From positions 496,001 through 560,000 of the forward strand of contig CAVTXH010000020.1 of the NCBI GenBank assembly GCA_963738625.1: a stretch of 64,000 nt of DNA, in the 5' to 3' direction. Made by a program: the position numbers and the translations under genes. Shown here piece after piece: positions 51,352-60,503 of the stretch. The stretch comes from UBA7672 sp963738625. GTDB taxonomy: Bacteria > Pseudomonadota > Alphaproteobacteria > Caulobacterales > Hyphomonadaceae. A model generated the notes under the pieces. That model was given only the letters and a program-made list of their open reading frames with translations. It made no database searches and was not told the DNA's origin. Each line of letters starts with the position of its first letter. Within the stretch, counting starts at the first letter, position 1.

Positions 51352-53475
51352 CTAGAATCGTCCCGATACGCGGATGGCATAGGATCTGGTGCCATAACCG
51401 CCGCGGGCGTGGCGCGTTTCGATCCTGAAGGGATCGCTTGCCGCTGCCCGGTCGGGGGCGAAGGACTGAATCTCCCGGACCTCGTTGGGCAGCAGCACGT
51501 CTGCGACCGTGAAACGGATCACGAAGCCCTGGATGGCCGTCGTCTCGACAAAGAAGTCGATGTGCGGATCGTCCCATCCCAGCGAGCGCAGCTCGGCGAG
51601 GCGGAAGGTCCGCGTTTCGTCGGCGTCCTCGTAGAGAGCGCCCCAGAGAAGTTTGAGCCCGGGCAGGGGCTGGCGGAAGTCGACCGAATACTCCCACTCG
51701 GGCTCATCCGAGAATCTGCGTTCGAGCTGGGTAGTGGGGTCGGTGACGCTGGTCGTCTGGACCATGCCCTTGATGCGCAGTTCAGCGCGCGGCAGGCCGA
51801 GCGCGTCCAGCGGGGCTGTGGCGTCGAGGCGCAGGCCCGTGCGGCTGCCGCCGCCGATATTGCCCGGGCTGTCGAAACGCTGCAGCGGCGGGCCCACGAC
51901 GGTGATCGGTATCTGGTCCTGCACCTCCTCGACTTCCTCGTGGAACACGGAAAGGACCAGCGCGCCCTTGGCGCCGAAGCGGCGCTCCCACTCGGCCTGT
52001 GCGCGCCAGGTGCGTTCCGGTTCAAGATCGGGATTGCCAAGGGTCACGAGATTGTCGAACACGGAAACGGCCGTGGCGAACTCGGTGAAATCGAGCTGGG
52101 CGACGTCGCGCTCGAACAGCAGCCGGAACTGGCCGCTGTCGCCGGCATCCCAGGTCGCGTTGATGCGCGGTTTCACGAAGGTGAACTCGCGTTCCTGCTC
52201 GGCATCGCCGGACTGCGTGATGGTCGACGTCTCGACGGTGAGGCTCGATTCCAGCTTGAACTGTTCCGACACTTGCCAGGCGTCAGAGACATAGATTTCC
52301 CCACGCTTCTCCTCGACGCGTGTGTTGGCGACCGGGGGGGTGCCGTCCACTGCGCCGCCCGGCGTGACAATCGTGATGTCGAGCCCGCTGTCGAGAAAGT
52401 TGAAGGCCAGCTCGCCGCCGAAATCGACGGTGTGCCGGGCTGGGCCCTTCCAGGTGAACACGCCGCGTCCGACATACTCGCCGCTATCGGAGCTGCGTTC
52501 GATCAGCGTGTCGCGCGAGGGCCCCGTCACGGGGCGCCTGGAGTACCGCTCGTCTGAACCGGTGTGTTTGTCGCTCGCCAGACCGATCAGCTTGAGCGAG
52601 CTCTGCGGCGAAAAGCGATGCTCCCAATCGCCGCCAAGCTCGGCGGCCAGCGCGTCATCGCCAGTGACTTTGCTGTCCTCGGTGCGCAGAAGCGCGCCCG
52701 TCGGGCCGAGCACTTCCGAGAAGGTGTGGCGTCCGTCTTTCGATGGCGTGAGCTGGGCGTTGAGGTTGATCGAGTCCGCCTCTGTCGGTTTCCACCCCGC
52801 CCGGCCGCTGAACTTGTACTCCCAGTAGCTGCCCTGCAGGAATTCCGGCCCCTGTTCGGCGAGCGTACCCGGGGGCAGTTCGAGCAGCTTGTCGTATTCG
52901 ATGCGGCCGCGGCGCGCCGGCTGCGCCTGCAGGGCCAGGTTGATGGTCGCGGCGCCGGCCTTGAAGGCGCTGGTTAGGACGACGAGAGGGTTGACGCTGC
53001 CGGACGGATTGAGCTGGCTCGCCTGCACGACGAAGGTGTTGGTCGCGCTGGTGTCGCGCGGGCGCAGGCGCACATCGACGAACAGGGTCTGGCCGGAAGC
53101 CGAAGCGCCTTCGGCGCCGCCGGAAAAGAGATCGATGCGCAGCACGTCGCGCGCCGAAATCCGTGACAGCTGCTCCGATATCGGTGTCTTGGAGCTGGGG
53201 CGTTCGCCGTTGATCAGAACGTTGCCGGCGGTTCCGGCAAAGCCGCGGCGAACCTCGCCGTCGTCGATGGCGAAGCCGGGAATGCGGCGCACCATGTCCT
53301 CAGCGGTCACCGGATTGAATGCGGTGAAGTAGCCGGCGTCAAACGAATTGGCGGCGGCAGTCGACGGCGACTGTTGGGCCACGGCTGCGGCGGAAGCGAG
53401 AGCCATGGCGGCGGGAAACAGAAAGCAGGCGCGCACGGCGGCCCGTCCACGGCTCTGGACCCGTCGTCCGTGCAT
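51352..53475 (-). CDS. TonB-dependent receptor
   Basis: A 707-residue outer-membrane receptor with a signal peptide and a plug domain near residues 50-130 (NPVTAEDMVRRIPGFAID, GNVLINGERPSSK, LRIDLFSGGAEG). The barrel ends VSGRF, the aromatic residue expected for outer-membrane insertion. GGAAGAAG precedes the ATG. This receptor subgroup has a short plug without a clear siderophore marker, so the substrate is unknown. A TAGAC/GTCTA palindrome lies 50 bases upstream, and a TetR gene and desaturase gene follow further upstream on the same strand. Confidence 0.85.
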   Translation of the reverse strand: MHGRRVQSRGRAAVRACFLFPAAMALASAAAVAQQSPSTAAANSFDAGYFTAFNPVTAEDMVRRIPGFAIDDGEVRRGFAGTAGNVLINGERPSSKTPISEQLSRISARDVLRIDLFSGGAEGASASGQTLFVDVRLRPRDTSATNTFVVQASQLNPSGSVNPLVVLTSAFKAGAATINLALQAQPARRGRIEYDKLLELPPGTLAEQGPEFLQGSYWEYKFSGRAGWKPTEADSINLNAQLTPSKDGRHTFSEVLGPTGALLRTEDSKVTGDDALAAELGGDWEHRFSPQSSLKLIGLASDKHTGSDERYSRRPVTGPSRDTLIERSSDSGEYVGRGVFTWKGPARHTVDFGGELAFNFLDSGLDITIVTPGGAVDGTPPVANTRVEEKRGEIYVSDAWQVSEQFKLESSLTVETSTITQSGDAEQEREFTFVKPRINATWDAGDSGQFRLLFERDVAQLDFTEFATAVSVFDNLVTLGNPDLEPERTWRAQAEWERRFGAKGALVLSVFHEEVEEVQDQIPITVVGPPLQRFDSPGNIGGGSRTGLRLDATAPLDALGLPRAELRIKGMVQTTSVTDPTTQLERRFSDEPEWEYSVDFRQPLPGLKLLWGALYEDADETRTFRLAELRSLGWDDPHIDFFVETTAIQGFVIRFTVADVLLPNEVREIQSFAPDRAAASDPFRIETRHARGGYGTRSYAIRVSGRF

Positions 53476-53524
53476 AAGCGCTTCTTCCCCAGCAATGACC
53501 GGCCTGTCGAGCGCCGGCTCAAAT

Positions 53525-53538
53525 TAGACCTAAGTCTA
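53525..53538. promoter_or_regulatory. Candidate TetR-type operator
   Basis: TAGAC-CTAA-GTCTA is a 14-base palindrome with a four-base centre, 50 bases before the TonB receptor start and 68 bases after the TetR gene stop. Its form fits a TetR-family operator. Confidence 0.5.
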
Positions 53539-53606
53539 GTTTCACTACGACGCAACATGCAGCCGTCGGGGCGGCGACACGGTTGCTCAAGATCGCGTGA
53601 CAGCGC

Positions 53607-54242
53607 CTAGCGGCCTGCAGCGGCGCCTTTCAGCATCACGTCCACCAGCGAAGACAGCAGGGGCGCAAGGGCGCCTTTCCTGGGCGCGTGCAGCCACTGG
53701 GCCACGGCGCCGGACAGCATGCTGTCGAAGGCGGTCGCAAGGACGTCGGCGGGATGATCGCGCATGATTTCTCCGCGCTTTTGCCCGCGCCGGAACAGCT
53801 GAACCAAAAGGTCGAAAGCCTCGCGACGGATGGCGGGGGATGTTCCATCGCCGTCCAGGCCCATCGAGACTTTGCGGATCTCCGTGAAGACCTCCCGGTA
53901 GAGTGCGCGGTTTGCTTCCAGCCCGGCGCTCATTTGCTTGAACAGGCGGCGTATCAGGTCAGCCGCCGGCGTGGCTTCGTCCGCAACGGCGCCGGCCAGC
54001 AGGTCGCGATAGGCGATCAGCGAATGCGCCGTGATCGCGTCAAGCACGAGATGCTTGGAGCCAAACTGGTTGAATATCGTGGCTCGGGAAACCTGCGCTT
54101 CCTCGGCGATGTCCTGCATGGACGTCTTGTGCAGGCCTCGCGTGGCGAACAGCTTCTGCGCCGCCTTGAGGACAAGTTCGCGCGTCTCATCGCCATAGGT
54201 CCGGGCCGGCGCCGCTTTGCCGGTCCGTGAGCGCGCCGTCAC
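53607..54242 (-). CDS. TetR/AcrR family transcriptional regulator
   Basis: A 211-residue regulator. The N-terminal HTH is LFATRGLHKTSMQDIAEEAQ then VSRATIFNQFGSK, the usual TetR pattern; the C-terminal ligand domain is helical. It begins at GTG 54242, which overlaps the desaturase TGA in the sequence GTGACGG, so it is coupled to that gene. Possible targets are the desaturase operon itself and the TonB receptor downstream, which has a palindrome. Fatty acid sensing is a guess from the gene partner. Confidence 0.9.
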   Translation of the reverse strand: MTARSRTGKAAPARTYGDETRELVLKAAQKLFATRGLHKTSMQDIAEEAQVSRATIFNQFGSKHLVLDAITAHSLIAYRDLLAGAVADEATPAADLIRRLFKQMSAGLEANRALYREVFTEIRKVSMGLDGDGTSPAIRREAFDLLVQLFRRGQKRGEIMRDHPADVLATAFDSMLSGAVAQWLHAPRKGALAPLLSSLVDVMLKGAAAGR

Positions 54243-55192
54243 GCGGCGGCAGCCATCGCCCGCTCATCGGGCTTCGAGGCGCAGCGTTTCAGCACCTCGA
54301 CATAGCCCTTCGTGATGCGCATGCGCTCGCGATAGCCCTTCTGCAGCAGCAGCTCGTGCGTCTGCTCGAGATTGTAGCAGGGCACGTACATGAAGACGTG
54401 ATGTTCGCAGTGATAGTGCACCCAGAACGGCGCGATGAAGAGGCGTTCCAGCGGGTTGGCCAGCGTCGTGCGCGCGTGGGTGAAGGGATCGTCCTCGGTG
54501 TTGACCATGGCGTGTTCGGCCATGGAGCGCAGACGCGTCACCAGCGGGAACCAGGTCGCCATCGGCACGATCCAGAGAGCGGGCCACGCCCACCAGTAGC
54601 CGAGCGCGGCAGTGGCGGCGATCATAACGCCGTTGACGACCCAGAAGCGCAGGCCGGGGCGATCGGGCACGCGCGGCGGCTTGCTCTTCTTGCCGAGCAT
54701 GCGCTGCACGGCGGGCTGTATGCGCTGCTTGTAGAAAGTCTGGCCGGTGAGGTCGCGGATGAACTTGCGGCGCAGGGATGCCCTTGTCACGGGGAAGGGG
54801 CGCGAGAGGACGAGGTCGGGGTCTTCCGGCTGTTCGGTGTATTTGTGGTGGGTGAGGTGATAGGGGCGATAGCGCTTCAGGCTGCCGCCGACGGGCGCAC
54901 CGCACAGCCACTCCGCCATCCAGTCGTTGAGCTTCGCATTGGGATGCAGGGCGCCGTGCGCCGCATCATGTTCAAGGATCGCCAGGCCGAGCTGGCGCGC
55001 GCCGATCAGCGTGACGGCGAGAATGTAGGTGATGGGGTTGGGCGCGTAGATGAACAGCGCGCCGGCGCCGATGATGACGCCCCACGCATAGGCGATCAGG
55101 GCAGGGCCTTTCCACCATGAATGGGCGGAAACGCCCGCCCACTCTTCGGGGGTGAAGATCGTCTTGGGATCGATGCGGGCTACCGACGGCAT
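54239..55192 (-). CDS. Membrane fatty acid desaturase
   Basis: A 317-residue membrane di-iron desaturase/hydroxylase. The three histidine boxes are HDAAHG (residues 75-80), HLTHH (112-116) and HYHCEHH near 270. Two hydrophobic pairs flank them. The family introduces double bonds or hydroxyl groups into acyl lipids or carotenoids. Starts MPSVARIDPKTIF at the complement of 55190-55192; no clear ribosome-binding site. First gene of a desaturase-TetR operon. Confidence 0.87.
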   Translation of the reverse strand: MPSVARIDPKTIFTPEEWAGVSAHSWWKGPALIAYAWGVIIGAGALFIYAPNPITYILAVTLIGARQLGLAILEHDAAHGALHPNAKLNDWMAEWLCGAPVGGSLKRYRPYHLTHHKYTEQPEDPDLVLSRPFPVTRASLRRKFIRDLTGQTFYKQRIQPAVQRMLGKKSKPPRVPDRPGLRFWVVNGVMIAATAALGYWWAWPALWIVPMATWFPLVTRLRSMAEHAMVNTEDDPFTHARTTLANPLERLFIAPFWVHYHCEHHVFMYVPCYNLEQTHELLLQKGYRERMRITKGYVEVLKRCASKPDERAMAAAA

Positions 55193-55263
55193 AGGCGTAG
55201 AATACCATACCTGGCCGGACAGGCGAGGTCGTCTCTGCGGCGCCGATCGCCGCACGCGTCCGG

Positions 55264-55548
55264 CTAGACCTGAAACCAGTGCGAACGGGACATCAGCCGG
55301 CGTATTCCCAGCGCCGCGACGACAAGGCCGAGTACCGCCACGCCCAGCCAGATTGGCGTTGGGCGCATGACAAACCCCAGGGCCGAGGCCGGCAGAATCG
55401 CTATTGGAAGAATTACGCCCTTGAGCAGGGCGATGGCCGGCCGGTCCGGAGTACTGCCAAACATGGGATAGCCCCGCCGGGCGTTGCAGCTTGTGCACGC
55501 GATAGCCCCGCGCGAGAGGCGTGCCGAACAAAAGGGACAAAGGATCAT
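55264..55548 (-). CDS. Small zinc-ribbon membrane protein
   Basis: A 94-residue protein with an N-terminal CPFC...CTSC zinc ribbon and two hydrophobic helices (about residues 40-60 and 64-84). I do not recognise a family with a known role. The ATG is preceded by GGGACAAAGG, a usable ribosome-binding site. It lies upstream of the desaturase gene on the same strand with a 71-base gap. The motif and helices support it as a real gene. Confidence 0.65.
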   Translation of the reverse strand: MILCPFCSARLSRGAIACTSCNARRGYPMFGSTPDRPAIALLKGVILPIAILPASALGFVMRPTPIWLGVAVLGLVVAALGIRRLMSRSHWFQV

Positions 55549-55719
55549 ATTCGCCTACCGGTCGCATGGTGCCGTAAGGTGAGGCAGGGTGCGAGCGCTT
55601 TCACCTTTTGGGCTCAGGACCATTATTGCTATCGCGCGAGAGGCTAAATCCGGCGTGGCGCCGATAGAATCCGGCGCTAGGTTGCGCCGGATCGAGACAA
55701 GTCGAGGAAGTTGAAGCCG

Positions 55720-56985
55720 ATGAAAAAGTTGATGGCCGTGATGCTCGCCAGCGCCGCTGTCGTGCTTGTGGCGTGCGGTGAAAAGGCGCCCGAGCCCGCA
55801 GCCGCGCCGGAGGTCTCGCCCGAAACCGCGCGGGCATCGACGATTGCGCCCAACCCGGTGCAGGGCGATGGCGGCGTCAGCGCGTTCTATGATCCTGCGG
55901 GACCCGCTCCGGCCAAGCCCGGCCAGATGATCCGCACCGAACCTCAGCCGGCCGAGTCGACGCTGGCCAATGCCGGCAATGCCGTGCGGATTCTCTATTC
56001 CTCCACCGACGGACTGGACGGCAAGACGCCCGTGGCCGTTTCCGGCTCGCTGTTCATCCCGAAGGGCGAGGCGCCTGCGGGCGGCTGGCCGCTGGTGGCG
56101 TGGGCGCACGGCACAGTGGGCGTGGCCGATGTCTGCGCGCCGTCGTGGAACCCGCGCTCGGAGCGTGACTCGAAATACCTCAACCACTGGCTGGCGCAGG
56201 GCTATGCGGTGGTGGCGTCCGACTATCAGGGCCTCGGCGTTCCGGGTGGACACCCGTATCTCGCAACGCGCCCGGCGGCGTACTCCGTGCTCGACTCCAT
56301 CCGCGCCGTGCAGGCCGTGCCCGATTACAAACTCTCGAAGAGCGTTGTGCTGGTCGGCCAGAGCCAAGGCGGCGGCGCCGCCTTCGCGACGGCAGGCGAG
56401 GCGGCGGCCTACGCGCCCGAGCTCGATATCCGCGGCACGGTCGCGACGGGCACGCCCTACTTCACGACGACGACCGCGCCAGCTGAACGTGATCCGACAG
56501 CCGTCAGCGGCGTCTTCGCCTATACGCTCTACGTCATGTATCTCGTCGAACAGGCGGACAAAGACTTCCGCATCGCCGACTACGTAAGCGACAAGGCCAA
56601 GCCCGTGATGGAGACGACGAGCACGCAGTGCCTGATGGCGGCGTGGGACCAGATCGAGAAGGAAGGTCTCAACCAGGCCAACAGCTTCGTGCAGGACCCC
56701 ACCCCTGTGATGACGAAATACTTTCCGCTGATGGCCTATTCTTCGCTGAAGCTGAAAGGTCCGGTCTTCATGGGCACGGGCGGAAAGGACCAGGACGTGC
56801 CGCCGCCGGGACAGGAGCGCCTGTTCAACGACGCCTGCGCCGCAGGCTCGGTGATCGAGCATCGCGTCTATCCCGGGCTCGACCATTCCGGCACGGTCAA
56901 CGGTTCGCTCGCCGACTCGACGCCGTTCGTGAAGAAGGCCTTCGCGGGCGAGCCGATAGCCGGGAACTGCAAGAAAGTGCAATAG
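55720..56985 (+). CDS. Secreted lipase-type alpha/beta hydrolase lipoprotein
   Basis: A 421-residue lipoprotein; lipobox LVAC. It resembles secretory lipases (LIP family): WAHGTVGVADVCAPS, SDYQGLGVPGGHPYL, nucleophile Ser in VLVGQSQGGGAAF, and His in PGLDHSGTV. The Asp is probably in GGKDQDVP. It cleaves ester substrates outside the cytoplasm. ATG 55720 is preferred to TTG 55711. It starts downstream of a divergent small membrane gene. Confidence 0.87.
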   Translation: MKKLMAVMLASAAVVLVACGEKAPEPAAAPEVSPETARASTIAPNPVQGDGGVSAFYDPAGPAPAKPGQMIRTEPQPAESTLANAGNAVRILYSSTDGLDGKTPVAVSGSLFIPKGEAPAGGWPLVAWAHGTVGVADVCAPSWNPRSERDSKYLNHWLAQGYAVVASDYQGLGVPGGHPYLATRPAAYSVLDSIRAVQAVPDYKLSKSVVLVGQSQGGGAAFATAGEAAAYAPELDIRGTVATGTPYFTTTTAPAERDPTAVSGVFAYTLYVMYLVEQADKDFRIADYVSDKAKPVMETTSTQCLMAAWDQIEKEGLNQANSFVQDPTPVMTKYFPLMAYSSLKLKGPVFMGTGGKDQDVPPPGQERLFNDACAAGSVIEHRVYPGLDHSGTVNGSLADSTPFVKKAFAGEPIAGNCKKVQ

Positions 56986-57019
56986 CGCCGGCCGGCGCCA
57001 GTGACCCACGACGATCACC

Positions 57020-57724
57020 ATGGCCGAACCTGACAGCACATCCCCGCCGCCCGGCCTCGTGAAACGCGCCGCCATCGGGCTTGTGCAGTTCATGGTGTTC
57101 CTGGCGCTGGTGCTGTTCGTGCCGGCATGGTCGCTGACCTGGTGGCAAGGCTGGCTGTTCTGGTTCGTGTTCGGGGCGTCGTGCCTCGTGCTCTCGCTCT
57201 ATTTCCTGAAGCATGATCCGGCGCTGGTTGCGCGCCGGATGCATGTCGGCCCGACGGCCGAGCGCGAGACGCAGCAGAAAGTGATCCAGTCGGTCGCCAG
57301 CGTGCTGATGATCGCGCTGTTCATGGTTCCGGCTTTCGATCACCTGTTCGGATGGTCGCGAGTTCGCGCAGCAGTGGTTCTCGCGGGCAATGCGATGGTG
57401 ATCGTCGGTTTCTACCTGATGTTCCTGGCGATGCGCGCCAATAGTTACGCTTCCTCGATCATCGAGATCGGCGGCGGGCAGACGGTGATCTCGACCGGCG
57501 CCTATGCCGTCGTGCGGCACCCGATGTATTCCGGCGCCGCCCTGATGTTCTTTGGCGTGCCGCTGGCGCTCGGTTCATGGTGGGGGCTGGTCCCGGCCGC
57601 GTTCGTGCTGCCCATGCTGGCCTGGCGACTCACCAGTGAGGAAGCCTATCTGGTGCGCAATCTTCCCGGGTATGAAGCCTACCGGGCGAAGGTGCGCTGG
57701 CGGCTTGCGCCGCTGATCTGGTGA
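57020..57724 (+). CDS. Isoprenylcysteine carboxyl methyltransferase-like membrane protein
   Basis: A 234-residue membrane protein with about five to six helices. The SAM-binding C-terminal signature is GAYAVVRHPMYSGA and, further on, SEEAYLVRNLPGYEAYRAKVRWRL. Bacterial members of this ICMT/PEMT fold methylate lipids, thiols or oxygen groups of membrane substrates; the true substrate is not known. It begins 35 bases after the lipase stop, so co-transcription is possible. Confidence 0.88.
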   Translation: MAEPDSTSPPPGLVKRAAIGLVQFMVFLALVLFVPAWSLTWWQGWLFWFVFGASCLVLSLYFLKHDPALVARRMHVGPTAERETQQKVIQSVASVLMIALFMVPAFDHLFGWSRVRAAVVLAGNAMVIVGFYLMFLAMRANSYASSIIEIGGGQTVISTGAYAVVRHPMYSGAALMFFGVPLALGSWWGLVPAAFVLPMLAWRLTSEEAYLVRNLPGYEAYRAKVRWRLAPLIW

Positions 57725-57803
57725 GATTTCGGCCCACCCTGTGCATCCGCCGCCGATCCCGCTATGGCGTAGCGGCGTATTGGCTTGAGCAGGGGGCGAA
57801 ACC

Positions 57804-58793
57804 ATGACGGCGCGGACGCTTCGCGAGTATCTGGCAAACCCGGAAGGGGACGGGCTTCCCGCGCCGCGTGAGCTCGCCATCCTGATCGAGGCGATTTCGG
57901 ATAGCTGCCGCACGATCGCCTATCTCGTGTCGCGCGGCCATCTCGCCGACGTGCTGGGCTCGGCCGGCACCGGCAATGTGCAGGGCGAGGAGCAGAAGCA
58001 GCTCGACGTGCTGGCGAACGACGAAATGATGGCGATGGCGAACGCCTGCGGCGTCGTTGCCGGCGCCGCTTCGGAAGAGGAAGACGACGCACGCTGGATC
58101 AAGCCTGATGCGCCCTATCTGTTGCTGTTCGATCCGCTCGATGGCTCATCCAACGTCGACGTCAACGTTTCGATCGGCACGATCTTCTCGATCCTGCCTA
58201 ATCGGGAAGGCGAGGGCGTCGCGCCTTTCCTGCAGGCGGGGCGCAATCAGGTGGCGGCGGGCTACGCCGTCTATGGCCCGCAGACGACGCTGGTGCTGAC
58301 GCTCGGCGAGGGCGTCGCCGCTTTCACGATGGATCCGCCGACGGGGCAGTGGGTGCAGACGGCGGCGAACATCCGCGTCCCGGAGAAGACCAAGGAATTC
58401 TCGATCAACATGTCGAACATGCGCCACTGGGCCGATCCGGTGCGCGCCTATATCGACGAGTGCCTGGCGGGCGATGCGGGTCCAAGGGGCAAGAACTACA
58501 ACATGCGCTGGATCGCCTCTATGGTGGCGGACGTGCACCGCACCCTCTCGCGCGGCGGCGTGTTCATGTATCCATGGGACAAGCGCGAGCCTGGCAAGCC
58601 GGGCAAGCTCAGGCTGATGTATGAAGCCAACCCGATGTCGCTGCTGTGCGAGCAGGCGGGCGGCAAGGCGTTTGACGGAACGCAGGCCATCCTCGACATC
58701 ATGCCCGCCAGCCTGCATCAGCGCGTGCCGGTGATGCTGGGCTCGAAGGAGGAGGTGGAAGCTCTGGAAGCCAAGCACGCGGCGGCGAAGTGA
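57804..58793 (+). CDS. fbp: Fructose-1,6-bisphosphatase class 1
   Basis: A 329-residue enzyme of gluconeogenesis and the Calvin cycle type. Metal/phosphate motif DPLDGSSNVDVNVSIGTIFS is at residues 111-130; GKNYNMRWIASMVADVHR and GGVFMYP are also standard. It removes the 1-phosphate of fructose-1,6-bisphosphate. ATG 57804 has GGGGG upstream. No Calvin-cycle neighbours, so a gluconeogenic role is most likely. Confidence 0.95.
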   Translation: MTARTLREYLANPEGDGLPAPRELAILIEAISDSCRTIAYLVSRGHLADVLGSAGTGNVQGEEQKQLDVLANDEMMAMANACGVVAGAASEEEDDARWIKPDAPYLLLFDPLDGSSNVDVNVSIGTIFSILPNREGEGVAPFLQAGRNQVAAGYAVYGPQTTLVLTLGEGVAAFTMDPPTGQWVQTAANIRVPEKTKEFSINMSNMRHWADPVRAYIDECLAGDAGPRGKNYNMRWIASMVADVHRTLSRGGVFMYPWDKREPGKPGKLRLMYEANPMSLLCEQAGGKAFDGTQAILDIMPASLHQRVPVMLGSKEEVEALEAKHAAAK

Positions 58794-58918
58794 CGGATGC
58801 CGTCGTGCGTCCGCCGCGCAGGGATTTGCGGCGGATCTCGGGGGGCGCCTGATCGCGCTCGCGATCTGCATGACGCCGGTTCACATCGGGATGTCGATCT
58901 AGACCGAGCTTGGCGATG

Positions 58919-60382
58919 TCAGGCTGAGCGCACGGCCTTGGCGAAGCGCTCCAGCGCCTGGGTCGCCTCGGCGAAGACGTCCGCGCTGGGCTGCCTGCGC
59001 GGCATGCGGTTCCACGCGTCGAGCGCAGCGATCTTGTAGGCCTCGGCGAGCGTCGGATAGTTGAACGTGTTCTCGACGAAATAATCGAGCGTGCCGCCAA
59101 GATTGAGCACCGCCTGGCCGATATGGATCAGTTCGGTTGCGCCTTCGCCGACAATGTGGACGCCCAGCAGGCGGCGCGTCTCCAGAGCGAAGACCATCTT
59201 CATGAAGCCGGTCGAGAGCCCCATGATGTGGCCGCGCGAGGTTTCGCGGAAGCGGGCTATGCCGCATTCGTAGGGGATGCTCTTCGCCCGCACCTGCTCC
59301 TCGGTCATGCCAATAGTGGAGAGTTCAGGCACGGAATAGATTCCATAGGGGAAGAACTCCGGCGGCGCATGGGCCTCGACGCCGAAGGCGAGGCAGGCGG
59401 CGATGCGGCCCTGTTCCATCGAGGTGGAGGCAAGACTGGGGAAGCCGATGATGTCGCCGACGGCGTAGATGTGCGGGACTTTGGTCTGGAAGGTCGTGCG
59501 GTCGACGTCGATGCGGCCGCGCTCGTCGCCGGCGAGGCCGCAGGCTTCGAGGTTCAGGCTGTCGATGGCGCCCTTGCGGCCGGCGGCGAAGAGGATCATC
59601 TCGCTCCAGATCTGGCGGCCGTCTTCCAGTTCGATCAGGCAGGCGTCGGCGCCCATGCGCTTGGCTGACTTCACCTTGCTCTCGAAGCGCAGCGTCATGC
59701 CGCGGTCGCGCATATCGTGGACAAACTCGTCGACCAGCTCGCGATCGATGAAGGAGAGCACGCGGTCGGCAGGGTCGATCACTGTGACCTTCACGTCGAG
59801 CGCCGAGAAGATGGTGGCGTATTCGATGCCGATCACGCTGCCGCCGATGACGGCGAGCGAGCGGGGCAGCCGCTTGAGGTCGAGGATCTCGTCGGCGTCG
59901 AGGATGGTCTCGCCATCGAAGGGGATGTATGGCGGCCGATAAGGCGCGGTGCCGACGGCGAGGATGAACTTGTCGCCGGCGAAGCGCTGTATCCGGCCCT
60001 CATGCGTCACTTCAATCGTGTTCGGATCGATGAAGCGCGCCGTGCCTGTCGCCGAGGCGACATTGTTGCGCGCGAACTGGTGTTCCAGCACCTCGACCTC
60101 GTGGTCGAGGGTTATGGACAGGCGCTGGCGCAGGTCGGCAGCGGTGATCTCGTGCTTGGCGCGGTGGGCGCGGCCATAAAAGCCGCGTTCGCGCCAGCCG
60201 GAGAGGTTCAGCACCGTCTCCCGCAGCGTCTTGGATGGGATCGTGCCGGTGTGCACGCAGACGCCGCCGACGCGCTGGCCTTTTTCGACAACGAGCACGG
60301 ATTTCTTGAGCTTCGCGGCCTGCACCGCTGCTCGCCGTCCGGCCGGGCCGGAGCCGATGACAATGAGATCGTAGGTCTGCAT
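58919..60382 (-). CDS. sthA: Soluble pyridine nucleotide transhydrogenase
   Basis: A 487-residue flavoprotein that equilibrates NADPH with NAD. FAD motif VIGSGPAGRRAAVQA, then GVCVHTGTIPSKTLRE: unlike dihydrolipoamide dehydrogenase, the second redox Cys is replaced (Thr), a mark of SthA. NAD motif AVIGGSVIGIEYA, and the C-terminal dimerisation part ends in VHIVGEGATELIHIG. Convergent with fbp and divergent from the AEC transporter. Confidence 0.93.
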   Translation of the reverse strand: MQTYDLIVIGSGPAGRRAAVQAAKLKKSVLVVEKGQRVGGVCVHTGTIPSKTLRETVLNLSGWRERGFYGRAHRAKHEITAADLRQRLSITLDHEVEVLEHQFARNNVASATGTARFIDPNTIEVTHEGRIQRFAGDKFILAVGTAPYRPPYIPFDGETILDADEILDLKRLPRSLAVIGGSVIGIEYATIFSALDVKVTVIDPADRVLSFIDRELVDEFVHDMRDRGMTLRFESKVKSAKRMGADACLIELEDGRQIWSEMILFAAGRKGAIDSLNLEACGLAGDERGRIDVDRTTFQTKVPHIYAVGDIIGFPSLASTSMEQGRIAACLAFGVEAHAPPEFFPYGIYSVPELSTIGMTEEQVRAKSIPYECGIARFRETSRGHIMGLSTGFMKMVFALETRRLLGVHIVGEGATELIHIGQAVLNLGGTLDYFVENTFNYPTLAEAYKIAALDAWNRMPRRQPSADVFAEATQALERFAKAVRSA

Positions 60383-60503
60383 GGCGCGGACTCTGGCGCC
60401 ATCCGGTTAACGGGTCTTAACCAGCCACGTGCGGCGCCAACGCGGGAGTCTTGCCGTTAGGGAGCCATCTCGCATCGCCCCGCCGACTCTGCGATGAGAG
60501 GGG

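Noticed and set aside
55555..57093. A 512-codon minus-strand open frame
   Set aside because: Antisense to the lipase lipoprotein gene; His/Arg-rich translation without motif.
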